A stretch of 64,000 nt of DNA from Synechococcus sp. CS-1328 (GCF_025128095.1 NZ_JAHLYT010000071.1:1-64000); one strand, 5' to 3'. Positions 29,161 to 38,815 are shown, counted from the first letter of the stretch. Numbers and translations are program-made. The notes: generated from the letters alone by a model not told the origin.

Positions 29161-31709
29161 CCTCTGGAGCAGGCCTTCCACGGATAGAGCGTCTTGAGCA
29201 CTGGCGCGATGCGTCCATTCCCGATCTGATCCGGCAGGGAATGGATCCCTCCCACATCGCTGAGGTGGTCCTTCAGCAACTGGTTGCTCTCCTGCCTGAG
29301 GTTCTGTTTGCTGTGCTCACGGCCAAGCCAGCGGGCGGATGGGAGCTTCTGTCGAGCCTGCCCCGAAACGATGCTCCCCTACCACTGGGCAGTCTCGACC
29401 TCGGAGCCGTTCTGGATCTTCAGCCCCCGGAGACGTGTCTCCCTCTGACCCTTGCGCAGTTACCAGCGGATCAGCAGGGGGTCTGGCTGGCGGTAGGGAT
29501 CACCGATGCTCTGCTCGCGCCGATCCGGCATCACGATGGCATCTGGGGCGCGTTGCTCGCAGGCAGGAAACAGCTCCATTCCTCTCCCTGGTCGGCTCTG
29601 GAGCGCTCCCTGATCCAGGAACGGGCCTCCCTTCTTTCGCTTGCGGTAGAGCACCACGCGCTGATCTGCCATGACCGGGATGCCATCGATGCCCTGCAGC
29701 AACGCAATGCCGAGCTGACTGACGCTCGGCAGACGGCGGAGCTGGCCAGCCAGGCGAAGGATGCCTTTCTGGCGGCAATGAGCCATGAGATCCGCACGCC
29801 GATGAACGGCATCATCGGCATGACTGACCTGCTGCTCTGCAGTTGCCTGGATGAGGAGCAGCTTGATTCCGTGCAGACGATTCGCAGCAGTGGCCAGGCT
29901 CTGTTGACGATCATCAACGATATTCTCTGTTTCTCCAAGATTGAATCCGGCAAGCTGGATCTTGAGCACCGCATCTTTGAGCTGCGCTCCTGCATTGAAG
30001 ACGTGCTGGATCTTCTGGCCGATGAGGCTGCTCGCAAGCACAACACTCTCACCTATTGCCTGGATTCTGGTGTTCCCTCCCACATCCTTGGCGATGCGGT
30101 GCGCTTGCGTCAGATCCTCACCAACCTGGTGAGTAATGCCGTGAAGTTCACACAGCGAGGTGATGTGCGCGTTCAGGTGTCGGTGCTGGCCCTCCCCGAC
30201 AAACTTCAGCTCCCCTTCCGTTCCCGCGTGCGGCTGCGGTTCTTGATCGTGGACACGGGAATTGGTATTGCCGTTGAACAGTTGCCCATGCTGTTCCAGC
30301 CGTTCGTGCAGGCCGATGCATCGATGACCCGCCGCTTCGGCGGTACCGGCCTCGGACTGGTGATCTGCAAGCGCCTGTGCGAGTGCATGGGTGGTGACAT
30401 CACGGTGAGCAGTACCCCCGGCGAGGGCTCCAGCTTCTGCTTCACGATCGAAGCCGAGGTGGATGAGTCGGCCTGTCAGGCAGCAGCCTGGGAAACCACC
30501 TTGCCTGCGGGCACCCGTGGGTTGCTGGTCTCTACCAATCGCAGTCAGCTACTGGCCCTTGAGGATCAACTGGGCAGCCTCGGTGTGGAGACTCTGGTGG
30601 CTCGCTCCCTCATCGAGATTGCCGAACCCCTGGCGTCTGGTGCTCCGTTTCGGTTTGTGGTTCTGGACGACGCACTGGATCTCTCCGAAGCCGCTCCCAC
30701 CACGCTGATGGCGCAGTTCCGTCAGCTCAGGGGTGCTGAGTCGTTGCCGCTGATCCTGCTCACATCCCGTCGCAGCGGCCTGGGGGAGCTGCGCTCGCTG
30801 GTCGATCCGCATACCTTCCTGCTGCCCAAGCCCTGCCGCTTCTATCAACTGGCCAACATGCTGCGCCAGCTGCTGGCGACAGCCGTGACGCTCCACCCCT
30901 CCAGTGCTTGGCCGCCAGGGTTGGCGGATCCGCTGCCTGGACCGCCAGCTCCGGCCTCGGTCGAGCGGCTGGCCGATCGACGGCCCCTGCGCCTTCTGCT
31001 GGTGGACGACATCCTTGTCAACCAGAAACTGGTTGCCAGGATGCTGACCCATCTCGGCTACGAGGCTGCGATCGTCAACAATGGGCAGGAAGCCCTTGAG
31101 GCTGTGGACCGGGACCCCTACGACGTGGTGCTGATGGATGTGCAGATGCCGGTACTGGATGGACTGGAGGCCAGTCGTCGCATTCGCGGTAGCTCCAGCC
31201 TCTCCTTTCAGCCCTGGATCATCGCCATGACGGCCCATGCCCGCGAGGAGGATCGCCAGGCCTGTCTGGAGGCAGGCATGAATGATTACATCAGCAAGCC
31301 GATGACCCTCGACGGGCTCAAGACTGTTCTGGAGCGCTATCAACCGATGACCACACCGTCTTCCTCCTGCCTCGATGCAGCCACCTGGCAGCAGCTGCTC
31401 GATCTCACGGGCGACAGCCCCGCGGAACTGGTCGATATGTTCCTGGAGGACAGCTTGCAGATTCTTGGCCGGCTGACGGCCGCATCCAGTCAGCAGAATG
31501 CCGCGGCGCTGTCTGAGGCGTGTCACGCCCTGCGTTCTCCGAGCGCGACGCTCGGCGCGGTGGTCCTGGCTCAGTTCTGCCGTGATATTGAGGAGCGGGC
31601 GCGCGATGGTGACACTGCAGCGGCTTTCGCCCTGGTGCCGGCCCTGCTGGAGGAAGCGGGGAAGGTGATGGCTGAACTGCGTGCGATCCGTACGGCGTGC
31701 GATCCATGA
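29157..31709 (+). CDS. Hybrid sensor histidine kinase with two receiver-like domains and HPt
   Basis: 850 residues, cytoplasmic, with no membrane segment. Residues ~1-170 form a GAF-like input domain, followed by a short coiled coil. HisKA has the phospho-acceptor His210 ([13 protein letters not shown]). HATPase boxes follow: NLVSNAVK (327 region), DTGIG (366) and [14 protein letters not shown] first receiver-like domain (~453-575) lacks the acidic pocket (LLVSTNRSQ) and looks like a pseudo-receiver. The second receiver (~611-728) is intact, with Asp661 in [10 protein letters not shown]-terminal HPt has His790 ([13 protein letters not shown]). The layout predicts an internal His-Asp-His relay, and the adjacent receiver-PP2C gene, 31 bp downstream, is the obvious output. 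Confidence 0.92.
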   Translation: MTSGAGLPRIERLEHWRDASIPDLIRQGMDPSHIAEVVLQQLVALLPEVLFAVLTAKPAGGWELLSSLPRNDAPLPLGSLDLGAVLDLQPPETCLPLTLAQLPADQQGVWLAVGITDALLAPIRHHDGIWGALLAGRKQLHSSPWSALERSLIQERASLLSLAVEHHALICHDRDAIDALQQRNAELTDARQTAELASQAKDAFLAAMSHEIRTPMNGIIGMTDLLLCSCLDEEQLDSVQTIRSSGQALLTIINDILCFSKIESGKLDLEHRIFELRSCIEDVLDLLADEAARKHNTLTYCLDSGVPSHILGDAVRLRQILTNLVSNAVKFTQRGDVRVQVSVLALPDKLQLPFRSRVRLRFLIVDTGIGIAVEQLPMLFQPFVQADASMTRRFGGTGLGLVICKRLCECMGGDITVSSTPGEGSSFCFTIEAEVDESACQAAAWETTLPAGTRGLLVSTNRSQLLALEDQLGSLGVETLVARSLIEIAEPLASGAPFRFVVLDDALDLSEAAPTTLMAQFRQLRGAESLPLILLTSRRSGLGELRSLVDPHTFLLPKPCRFYQLANMLRQLLATAVTLHPSSAWPPGLADPLPGPPAPASVERLADRRPLRLLLVDDILVNQKLVARMLTHLGYEAAIVNNGQEALEAVDRDPYDVVLMDVQMPVLDGLEASRRIRGSSSLSFQPWIIAMTAHAREEDRQACLEAGMNDYISKPMTLDGLKTVLERYQPMTTPSSSCLDAATWQQLLDLTGDSPAELVDMFLEDSLQILGRLTAASSQQNAAALSEACHALRSPSATLGAVVLAQFCRDIEERARDGDTAAAFALVPALLEEAGKVMAELRAIRTACDP

Positions 31710-31740
31710 GGCTGATGATTCCTCAGATTCGGCTTGAATT

Positions 31741-32919
31741 ATGACGCAGGATTCTGACGTTCCACTCCGGATTCTGTTGATCGATGATGATCGTCTGATC
31801 CTTCGGGTGATGGAGAAGGTTCTGAATTCGGCGGGTTATACGGTGTTCACCAGCCCGAGTGGCGCTGATGGACTTGAGCAGGTTGCTCGGAATCAACCCC
31901 AGATTGTGATCTGCGACTGGCAGATGCAACCGATGGACGGTCTTGAGATCTGCCACCGGATTAAGTCGACGCCTGGCTCGCAGGACACCTTCTTCTGCCT
32001 GCTCACCTCCCGATCCAGCCTGGAAGACCGGGTGACCGGACTCGATGCCGGGGCCGATGATTTTCTCTCCAAGCCGGTGGCGCCCGATGAGCTGCTGGCC
32101 CGTGTGCGTTCGGCTGTTCGGCTGGTGCGGGCCAACGAGCGACAACGCCTCCTGCTGGAGCGACTGCAGCGGCAGACCGATCACCTCAATGCCGAACTGG
32201 CCCAGGCGGCTGCCTATGTGAATTCCCTGCTTCCCGGCATCCTCGCTGGCTCTCCCCGGATTCAATCGCTCTATCTGCCCTCCACCCAGTTGGGTGGCGA
32301 CTGCTATGACTATTACTGGCTCGATGCCGATCATCTGCTCCTGTATCTGCTTGATGTGAGCGGCCATGGGCTGTCGGCGGCCCTGACCTCGATCTCAGTC
32401 CACAATCTGCTGCGCTCCACGGCCATCTCTCGCTCCACCCTTCTGGATCCAGCGTTGTTGCTCACCACGCTGAATGGCATGTTCCAGATGGAGAAGCAGA
32501 ACTCCCAGTACTTCACCATGTGGTGCGGGATCTACCACGCTCCTTCACGCCAGCTCACCTATGCCAGTGGCGGTCATCCCCCCGCGCTTTGCTTCTCGCC
32601 CGCCGCGGATCGATCACTCACGGTGTCGCGCCTGACAACCGGGGGAATGGCAATTGGACTGTTTGAGGATGCCGATTACTCCGCCAGTGTGTTCGAAGTC
32701 CCTGCCCACAGCAGTCTGTTGCTCTATAGCGATGGTGTTTACGAACTGCCCTGCAACGATGGCAGCGTCTGGACCCTGGATGGCTTCGTTGGTCTGGCGT
32801 CGCAGTTGCAGAAGGAGCATCCCGATTCGATCGAAGTGTTGATCGCTGCCCTGCGAGGCATCGCCAGCAAGGGTCAGTTCAACGACGATTGTTCGATCGT
32901 GCAGGCTGCCTTTGCGTGA
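31741..32919 (+). CDS. Response regulator with PP2C/SpoIIE phosphatase output (RsbU-like)
   Basis: 392 residues. The receiver domain (1-125) has the acidic pair in LLIDDDR, the phospho-acceptor Asp59 (IVICDWQM) and the Lys in FLSKPV. After a helical linker (130-165) comes the SpoIIE phosphatase domain with GGDCYDYYWL (Asp187, Asp190), LDVSGHGLSAAL (Asp205), YASGGHPPAL and FNDDCSIV. Such proteins dephosphorylate phospho-Ser on STAS proteins in partner-switching pathways. It is downstream of the hybrid kinase, and its stop faces the stop of a STAS gene only 5 bp away. Confidence 0.92.
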   Translation: MTQDSDVPLRILLIDDDRLILRVMEKVLNSAGYTVFTSPSGADGLEQVARNQPQIVICDWQMQPMDGLEICHRIKSTPGSQDTFFCLLTSRSSLEDRVTGLDAGADDFLSKPVAPDELLARVRSAVRLVRANERQRLLLERLQRQTDHLNAELAQAAAYVNSLLPGILAGSPRIQSLYLPSTQLGGDCYDYYWLDADHLLLYLLDVSGHGLSAALTSISVHNLLRSTAISRSTLLDPALLLTTLNGMFQMEKQNSQYFTMWCGIYHAPSRQLTYASGGHPPALCFSPAADRSLTVSRLTTGGMAIGLFEDADYSASVFEVPAHSSLLLYSDGVYELPCNDGSVWTLDGFVGLASQLQKEHPDSIEVLIAALRGIASKGQFNDDCSIVQAAFA

Positions 32920-32924
32920 TTCTG

Positions 32925-33317
32925 CTACGTGGCGGCGTCCAGGGAGTCTTCGCACTCCTGACGTGATTCGAAAATCCGGAACACCTTGTCGGTGCCGGTG
33001 AGCTGCAGCACCATCAGGAGCTGGGTGCAGAGCCCGCTGAGGAAGAGATCACGTTGCTGCTGCCGAGCCAGTTTCAGCGCCACCACAAGATGGCCGAAGC
33101 CACTGCTGTCCATGAAGGTGAGCGCGCTGCAATCAACCAGCAAGGGCTGGCTGGTGGTCTCGAGGGCCGTGCGGATCTGCTCCTGAAGCATTTCGCCGAA
33201 CTCGCCATTGAGGATGCCGGTGGGGGAGAGAACTTGCACAGGGCTCATGGGGACGATCGGCGAAGGCGGGATGGATGTGTGCAGGAGCGTAGGGGGGATC
33301 CCGGTGAACGACGGCAT
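32925..33317 (-). CDS. STAS-domain protein (anti-sigma-factor antagonist type)
   Basis: 130 residues from the ATG at 33317, which overlaps the stop of the GAF-GGDEF gene (ATGA). An internal ATG at 33248 (MSPVQVLSPTG) gives a 107-residue protein covering exactly the STAS fold and is a reasonable alternative. The motif LTFMDSSGFGHLV keeps the Ser pair that RsbW-type kinases phosphorylate. It should be a soluble switch protein acted on by a HATPase kinase and a PP2C phosphatase, both of which are encoded in this window. Confidence 0.87.
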   Translation of the reverse strand: MPSFTGIPPTLLHTSIPPSPIVPMSPVQVLSPTGILNGEFGEMLQEQIRTALETTSQPLLVDCSALTFMDSSGFGHLVVALKLARQQQRDLFLSGLCTQLLMVLQLTGTDKVFRIFESRQECEDSLDAAT

Positions 33318-34900
33318 CAGCGCCAGCGCTCGACACGGCTGGAAGGCCGGCCGTTCAACTTGATGCGGTTGCGGCCGGTCTGTTTGGCCAGCGTCAGGGA
33401 GGCTTCCGCCCGGGAGAAGAGATCGGCGAAGCCGGTGTCTGTGTCGGCGATGGACGTGAAGCCTCCGCTTGCCGTCACGAAGATGGGCAAGCCGCTGGCG
33501 TGAAAGTTGTTGGAGGCGATGCACTCGCGGATGCGCTCAGCCAGCTGCGCCGCCCCCTGTGCTCCCGTTTCCATCATCAGCACGCCAAAGCTGTCACCCC
33601 CGAGCTGGCTGAGCAGATCCTGGTCGCGCAGTTCCTCCCGAATCAGCTGGGCCACGGTGGCGATCACGCTGTCGCCGCTGGCGCGGCCCCACTGTTCATT
33701 CAGCAGTGCCATGTGGTCGAGGTCCAGCAGCAGCAGGGACAGTGGGCGACAGAACCGCCTGGCCCGCTCGTATTCGTGTTGACCCGCATCGAAGAATCCC
33801 TGCCGGCCCAGTACAGCGCGCGGTCCCTGCTGGTGAGTGCCGGAGGCGGGATCCACCTGGCGTGCCATCACTCTGGCCAGAGACTGGAGACTGCTCTGAA
33901 CTGGAGCGGAACCAGCGACGGCTGGCTCGGCCACCGGCTCTGGCGGTGCTGCTTCCGGTTCCTGGCTCAGTAGCACCAGGGACCGATCCCAGAGCTCGTT
34001 GAAGTTGTGGTCAGCCGCAGTGATCGTCGCCATTGTGGCTGCCACGGTTGGGGTAACGGCTGTTGACACCAGACCACGCAGCCGTTCTCCCACGGGCCCG
34101 GCTTCGTTGGCGTCGGTTTCGATCAGCAGCACGCAGAACTGGTCGGCCGCTGGCGACGCCACCCGATCGTGGTCGCGCAGTTCCTGCTGAAGACTGGCGA
34201 CCACCTGCCGGCGCAGGGCCTCCTGCAGTAGTGGTTGGCTGAGGCTCAGCTGCAGCAACGACAACGGGCGTTGGAAGCGGCGGGAGCGCTCGAATTCGTT
34301 GCTGCCGGTTCTGAGGAACTGGAAGAGCTGCCGCTCATGTTCCGGCAGGGTCTCCACCTGACGGCGGTGCTGTTCGAGCTGCTCCATCACCATCTGGGCC
34401 AGATTGCGCAGCAGGGTGCGTTCGGCGGCCTTGAACTGGCGTGGTTTGCGATCGATCACACACAGGGTGCCGAGGTTGTGACCGTCAGCGGTGGTGAGAA
34501 GGGCTCCGGCATAGAAGCGGATCGAGGGGTCATCCCGGACGAGTGGGTTATCACGAAAGCGCTCATCGAGGCTGGCGTCTTCCACCACCAGTCCGTCTGC
34601 TTCACAGATGGCATGGGCGCAGAAGGCCACCTGGCGGTCCGTCTGCCGCGCCTCCAGTCCGGTGCGCGACAGAAACCACTGGCGATCCTCATCCACCAGC
34701 GAGATCACGGCGATCGGAACGCCGAACAGCTGGCTGGTGAGCTGGGTGATCTGATCGAAGGCCTCACTGGGAGGCTGGTCGAGGATCTGATAGTGCCGCA
34801 GGGCCTGCAGGCGGCCGGTTTCATCGGGCGGGATCGGAATCGGCCTGTCGGCACCCGCGTCTGGTGAAGGGTCGGCGGTTGTGGAGCTGCCGTGATTCAC
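33317..34900 (-). CDS. GAF domain protein with two degenerate GGDEF domains
   Basis: 527 residues from GTG at 34900, overlapping the end of the CPBP gene (GTGA). A GAF domain lies at ~45-180 (PIAVISLVDEDRQWFLSR, FCAHAI, GTLCVIDRKPR). A first GGDEF-like domain (~200-330) has AADQF at the signature position. The second (~395-520) keeps the fold (LLLDLDHMALLNEQWGRASGD) but reads GGDSF instead of GGDEF or GGEEF. Both sites deviate, so diguanylate cyclase activity is doubtful, and the domains may bind nucleotide or act as regulators. It is translationally coupled to the STAS gene. Confidence 0.85.
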   Translation of the reverse strand: MNHGSSTTADPSPDAGADRPIPIPPDETGRLQALRHYQILDQPPSEAFDQITQLTSQLFGVPIAVISLVDEDRQWFLSRTGLEARQTDRQVAFCAHAICEADGLVVEDASLDERFRDNPLVRDDPSIRFYAGALLTTADGHNLGTLCVIDRKPRQFKAAERTLLRNLAQMVMEQLEQHRRQVETLPEHERQLFQFLRTGSNEFERSRRFQRPLSLLQLSLSQPLLQEALRRQVVASLQQELRDHDRVASPAADQFCVLLIETDANEAGPVGERLRGLVSTAVTPTVAATMATITAADHNFNELWDRSLVLLSQEPEAAPPEPVAEPAVAGSAPVQSSLQSLARVMARQVDPASGTHQQGPRAVLGRQGFFDAGQHEYERARRFCRPLSLLLLDLDHMALLNEQWGRASGDSVIATVAQLIREELRDQDLLSQLGGDSFGVLMMETGAQGAAQLAERIRECIASNNFHASGLPIFVTASGGFTSIADTDTGFADLFSRAEASLTLAKQTGRNRIKLNGRPSSRVERWR

Positions 34901-37353
34901 CGTGATCGCACTTTGGCAGGGACTGCTTCCGTGGCCTCGACAGGCCTGCCCATGAATATTAGGCGGCCCTCCAGCGGACCCAGCCACAGGCTCACGGCCA
35001 GCCAGTGGATCAGCACCGGTGGCCACAGGGATCCGGTGGTGGCGAAGGCCACCAGGCAGACCACGGCCAGCCCCAGGCACTGGCTCAGGAAGCGGCCGTC
35101 ATTGAACACACACCGGGCCGCCGGATACCAGAGGGCCGCCGCCAGGGGGTGATAGAGCACGAACAGGCCGGTGGAGAGAGCTCCCCAGGCCAGTCCCGTG
35201 GCAAGGGAGGTGCCGCTGTCGGGCTGGGGCAGCAGGGCCACCCGGAACAGCAGTTCCTCGCCGATCGCCGGCATCGGCAGCAGGGCCAGGCTGGAGGCCA
35301 GCCCCGGCAGCAGCCTTGGCCAGCTCCAGTGGCGGGGCAGGAAACCATTCCGCCGTCCGCAGGCCAGCGCCACCGCGCCGTAGCTCACCAGCAGGCCCGC
35401 CGTGAGCATCACACCCGCGGGCGTGAGGGGGGTGAGCAGGGCCGAGCCGGTGCGGGCCAGCAGGGTCGCCAGGGGCGGGATCTGGCCCAGCAACAGGGTC
35501 GGGGCCAGGGGTTCGAGGCTGGGATCGCCGCCGGCCAACTGGTTGGTGCGCAGCAGCAGCAGCGGTGAGCCATGGCGCAGAAACAGGCTGGCCATGGCGT
35601 CGTGGGCACCGCGCGGCAGCAGCGACCGCCAGCTCAGCAGGATGTCGGCCGGCGACTGACCGCGCCGGAACGAGCTGGCCTCGGCCCCGGTGAGGCCAGC
35701 TCGACTGATCGCCACCTCCACCCGCTCGGCATTGCCCTGCCAGTCGGAACGGGCCATCCCCAGGGGGGTGAGCAAGCGATCCAGGTCATCGGCCAGCTCC
35801 TGCTGCTGGCGGAAGGCTCGGCTGCTGGGGTGGTTGGGGTGGGCCTTCAGCCAGGCGAGCAGGGCCGGATCCGCCTGCACCTGGGTGCGCAGCCGGCGCA
35901 GGGCGGCATAGAGCGCCTGGCTGGAGTCCTGCACGCACGAGGTGGCCGGGGTGACGCTGGACAGGCCGGTGCCATCGCCGCTGCGGTAGCGGGCCATCAG
36001 CACCTCCGCCTGAAGCCCCAGTTCATCCAGCAGAGACAAACGGGTGCCACCGATGCGCAGCTCGCTGAAGGTGTCCTCGGGGATCAGCACATCGGAGACC
36101 GGCCGGCTGCCCAGCCAGCCCCGTTGCAGATCGCCCATGTACGCCGACCAGTCCTGGGTGCCGGCGACGATGCCGTTGGGGTTGTTGGCGTAGATCTGGT
36201 GGTAGCGGATCGCCAGACGCGGCTGGCCAGTGAAGGGGTCTTCCACCACGCTGGCCTCACCCAGCGCAAAATGGCCCATGATCGTGGTGCTGCCCCTGGC
36301 TTCTCCGCCGGGGCCGCCGATGCCGCCGAACAGGTGGAGCACCAGGGCCCGGCGGCCGATCGTCCAGGGTGTGCCACCTTCTTCTGCCCCAGCTGGGGCT
36401 GTTGCCCCGCCCGTGGCCGCCGCCAAACCCATCGCATCAGATGAGCCTTGCAGCAGGACCCGCCCGAGGCTGCCGCGCCGCTCCGGAGTGTGGAGCCAGT
36501 TCCCCTCGCGCAGATACCGCAGCCCCGCATTCAGGCCCGGCACCTGTTGATCGGCGCCGGGGAGGATCAGCTGGCGGGGCTCCAGGGCCTGCACGGTGAA
36601 CAGCCCGGTGGCGTCCGGGGCTCCGTAGAGGTACCAGCCATCCCTACCGGCCGGGCTGCTTGCCAGCCCCCGGGGTGTCGACAGCCAGCGGCCGTTGCGA
36701 TCCCGGGGTTGCTGGGGCAGGCGCACGGTCTGCTCGGGGCCATCAAAACTGCCGCTGTGGCGGTTGAAATGCTGCACGAGCAGGCGCTCGCCGTTGGGCC
36801 CGCTCTGCTTCACGATCCACACCAGCGCCACCCAGCGACCGGTGACCTGCAACGGTGGCCGGCCGATGGTCAGGGTTGGCGGTGCCCCTGGCTCCACCTC
36901 CACCTGCTCCAGGCGCACCTGTAGATCGTCGTTGGGCCGCGCCCCCGCCAGGCTCTGCAGCGGACCGACCCGGCGGCGCCCATCCAGCCGGCGCGGCACC
37001 ACATTGCCGGCGGCCTCGGCCTGATCGGCAGCTGCGCCCAGGTGAATGTCGGTGCGGACGGCCTCCACCAGAGCCCGCAGCCGGGGAGTGTCCCGCCAGG
37101 TCAGACGCAGGGTCTGGCCCTGCAGCTGGCGGTAGGCGGCGGGGGCCTGTTCCAGCTGGATCCAGACCCAGTCGTGGTCGGGCCCATGGCTGGCGGGGCC
37201 ACGGCTGTCGGCGCCATCGCTGGCCTGCGGCAGGATCAGGCGACCGATCCAGTCGCCATTGGATCGGTACAGCTCCGGATCCGGCCGTTGATCCAGCGGG
37301 TGGAAGGCCGGCTGGTTGAACGGTGCCTTCTGGGCCAGGTCGTAGCTGGACAC
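34897..37353 (-). CDS. Large CPBP-family intramembrane protease-like protein
   Basis: 818 residues from GTG at 37353. The C-terminal ~200 residues are hydrophobic and carry the CPBP/Abi motifs GEELLFRVALL, LFVLYHPLAAALW and LIHWLAVSLW, the expected metal and catalytic residues. The preceding ~600 residues are soluble and of unknown family. Upstream of the GTG the frame stays open through a signal-peptide-like stretch (HRILGLLLTGALCIGLASWA), yet no ATG, GTG or TTG was found there, so the true N-terminus is uncertain. CPBP proteins in bacteria serve in prenyl-protein-type processing or bacteriocin immunity; the role here is unknown. Confidence 0.75.
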   Translation of the reverse strand: MSSYDLAQKAPFNQPAFHPLDQRPDPELYRSNGDWIGRLILPQASDGADSRGPASHGPDHDWVWIQLEQAPAAYRQLQGQTLRLTWRDTPRLRALVEAVRTDIHLGAAADQAEAAGNVVPRRLDGRRRVGPLQSLAGARPNDDLQVRLEQVEVEPGAPPTLTIGRPPLQVTGRWVALVWIVKQSGPNGERLLVQHFNRHSGSFDGPEQTVRLPQQPRDRNGRWLSTPRGLASSPAGRDGWYLYGAPDATGLFTVQALEPRQLILPGADQQVPGLNAGLRYLREGNWLHTPERRGSLGRVLLQGSSDAMGLAAATGGATAPAGAEEGGTPWTIGRRALVLHLFGGIGGPGGEARGSTTIMGHFALGEASVVEDPFTGQPRLAIRYHQIYANNPNGIVAGTQDWSAYMGDLQRGWLGSRPVSDVLIPEDTFSELRIGGTRLSLLDELGLQAEVLMARYRSGDGTGLSSVTPATSCVQDSSQALYAALRRLRTQVQADPALLAWLKAHPNHPSSRAFRQQQELADDLDRLLTPLGMARSDWQGNAERVEVAISRAGLTGAEASSFRRGQSPADILLSWRSLLPRGAHDAMASLFLRHGSPLLLLRTNQLAGGDPSLEPLAPTLLLGQIPPLATLLARTGSALLTPLTPAGVMLTAGLLVSYGAVALACGRRNGFLPRHWSWPRLLPGLASSLALLPMPAIGEELLFRVALLPQPDSGTSLATGLAWGALSTGLFVLYHPLAAALWYPAARCVFNDGRFLSQCLGLAVVCLVAFATTGSLWPPVLIHWLAVSLWLGPLEGRLIFMGRPVEATEAVPAKVRSR

Positions 37354-37496
37354 ACCGCTCGGTGGTTGCGATCCATCTGGGGAAGGCCCGTCGCCGGCCC
37401 AGCTCGCCAGGCCGATGCACAGTGCTCCGGTTAGCAGAAGCCCGAGGATCCGATGGATCGTTGCTCGGTAGGGCCTGGTAGGGATCGGATCTGGCG

Positions 37497-38432
37497 TCAG
37501 GAGGGCTCCTCGAGACGTTGGCCTTCGGTGAGACGTTGGCCTTCCGTGGAAAAGCGATACCAGATCAAGTCGTTGATGCGGCCCAGTGGCTCGGCGGTCT
37601 GGCCGCCGCGCTCCACCATCAGCAGATCCGGCCGACCGGCCAGCACCTCCAGGCCCTCGCCCAGGGCGAACTGGCTTGAGCCCTTGAACAACCCGCGGTA
37701 GAGGCTGTTGCCCTTGCTGTCTTTCACTTCAAGCCAGGTGGGTTCGCGGCTGCTCAGCCGCAGGCTGGTCCTGGAGGCCCTGGCTTGATCCGCCGCCTGG
37801 GATCCGCTGCCTGCGGCCGGCACCGCATCGCCACCACGCAAGCCAGCGCCGCCCCAGCGCTGCCAGGCCAGGCCCGCCCCCACCAGGGCCACCAGCAGCA
37901 CCGCCAGGGGCAGAAGCCGCCCGATCCATGGGGAGGCATCAACTGGCGTGGTGGGGCTGGACTGGATGGGTGAGCTTGGAGAATTGGGTGGCGAGCTTGG
38001 CGTGGCAGGCCCGGTTTGGACCTGGACCTGCGGCGCGGGGCTGCTGGCGGGGCTGACCGGGTGCTGGGGCATCACGGTTGAGGCGCTGGCGGATCCAGCC
38101 GGGCGGTGAGTCCCAGGCCGGATGTCGAGCAGCGGCTCAATCACGGCGTTGGCATCCAGTCCGAGGCGCTTGGCGATGCGCCGGGCCTGGGCAATCACGT
38201 ACACCATTTCGGGAAGATGGGCACGGTCGCCCTGTTCCAGGGCCTCCACCTGTTCGGCTCGCATGTACAGCTCTTCGGCCAGCGCCGCGGTGGTCAGTCC
38301 CCGCGCTTCGCGCCCCTGCCTTAACTGCTGACCCATCGTCCGCAGGATCTTCTCCGGATCGGGTGGGGTGTCATGGCCGCCCAGGAAGGCGGAGGCAGCA
38401 GTGGCCTCAGAGTCGCGCGGGTTCTGGGTCAC
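37497..38432 (-). CDS. RodZ-like helix-turn-helix membrane protein
   Basis: 311 residues. The N-terminal HTH (LRQGREARGLTTAALAEELY) resembles the RodZ cytoplasmic domain. A Pro/Ser-rich linker follows, then one membrane segment (LLPLAVLLVALVGAGLAW). The periplasmic domain has LRLSSREPTWLEVKDSKGN, the DUF4115 pattern. RodZ-type proteins link the MreB cytoskeleton to wall synthesis and cell shape. It sits in a cluster with wall genes and ends next to the CPBP gene. Confidence 0.8.
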   Translation of the reverse strand: MTQNPRDSEATAASAFLGGHDTPPDPEKILRTMGQQLRQGREARGLTTAALAEELYMRAEQVEALEQGDRAHLPEMVYVIAQARRIAKRLGLDANAVIEPLLDIRPGTHRPAGSASASTVMPQHPVSPASSPAPQVQVQTGPATPSSPPNSPSSPIQSSPTTPVDASPWIGRLLPLAVLLVALVGAGLAWQRWGGAGLRGGDAVPAAGSGSQAADQARASRTSLRLSSREPTWLEVKDSKGNSLYRGLFKGSSQFALGEGLEVLAGRPDLLMVERGGQTAEPLGRINDLIWYRFSTEGQRLTEGQRLEEPS

Positions 38433-38434
38433 GA

Positions 38435-38815
38435 TTAACGGGGAGTGCCGTTGTAGTCCACCTGGCGAATCTCACTGCCGTCGGGCGAGATTAGGATCGT
38501 GGTCTGAACGGTGGCGGGCTTGTTCATGGTTTGCCAGCCGGGACCGCCGCCCAGAAATTCGAACAGATAGCCCTGATCCGTGCTGCGGATCAGGCAGTCG
38601 CCCCCGCCGATCTGGTGCATGCAGGCGGCCGTGTTGTAGCGACTGAGCCCGCCATTGATCCGTTCGGCCTCCATTCGGGCCAGGTTGGCGGCACGAACTC
38701 GGCTGGCGTCCATCTGCTGGGCGAATCCAGTCGATGCGCAGACCATCAGCAGCGTGGTGGCTGCGGTGGCTGCGACAAGCGGAAAGTTCCTGATCGAGAA
38801 CGAAGGCAGGCCCAT
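38435..38815 (-). CDS. Small secreted protein of unknown function
   Basis: 126 residues with a signal peptide (LVAATAATTLLMVCASTGFA, then QQMDAS). The mature domain has two Cys (ACMHQIGGGDCL) that could form a disulfide, and a beta-rich end (TTILISPDGSEIRQVDYNG). It lies 2 bp upstream of the RodZ-like gene on the same strand, suggesting a shared transcript. No family was recognised. Confidence 0.7.
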   Translation of the reverse strand: MGLPSFSIRNFPLVAATAATTLLMVCASTGFAQQMDASRVRAANLARMEAERINGGLSRYNTAACMHQIGGGDCLIRSTDQGYLFEFLGGGPGWQTMNKPATVQTTILISPDGSEIRQVDYNGTPR

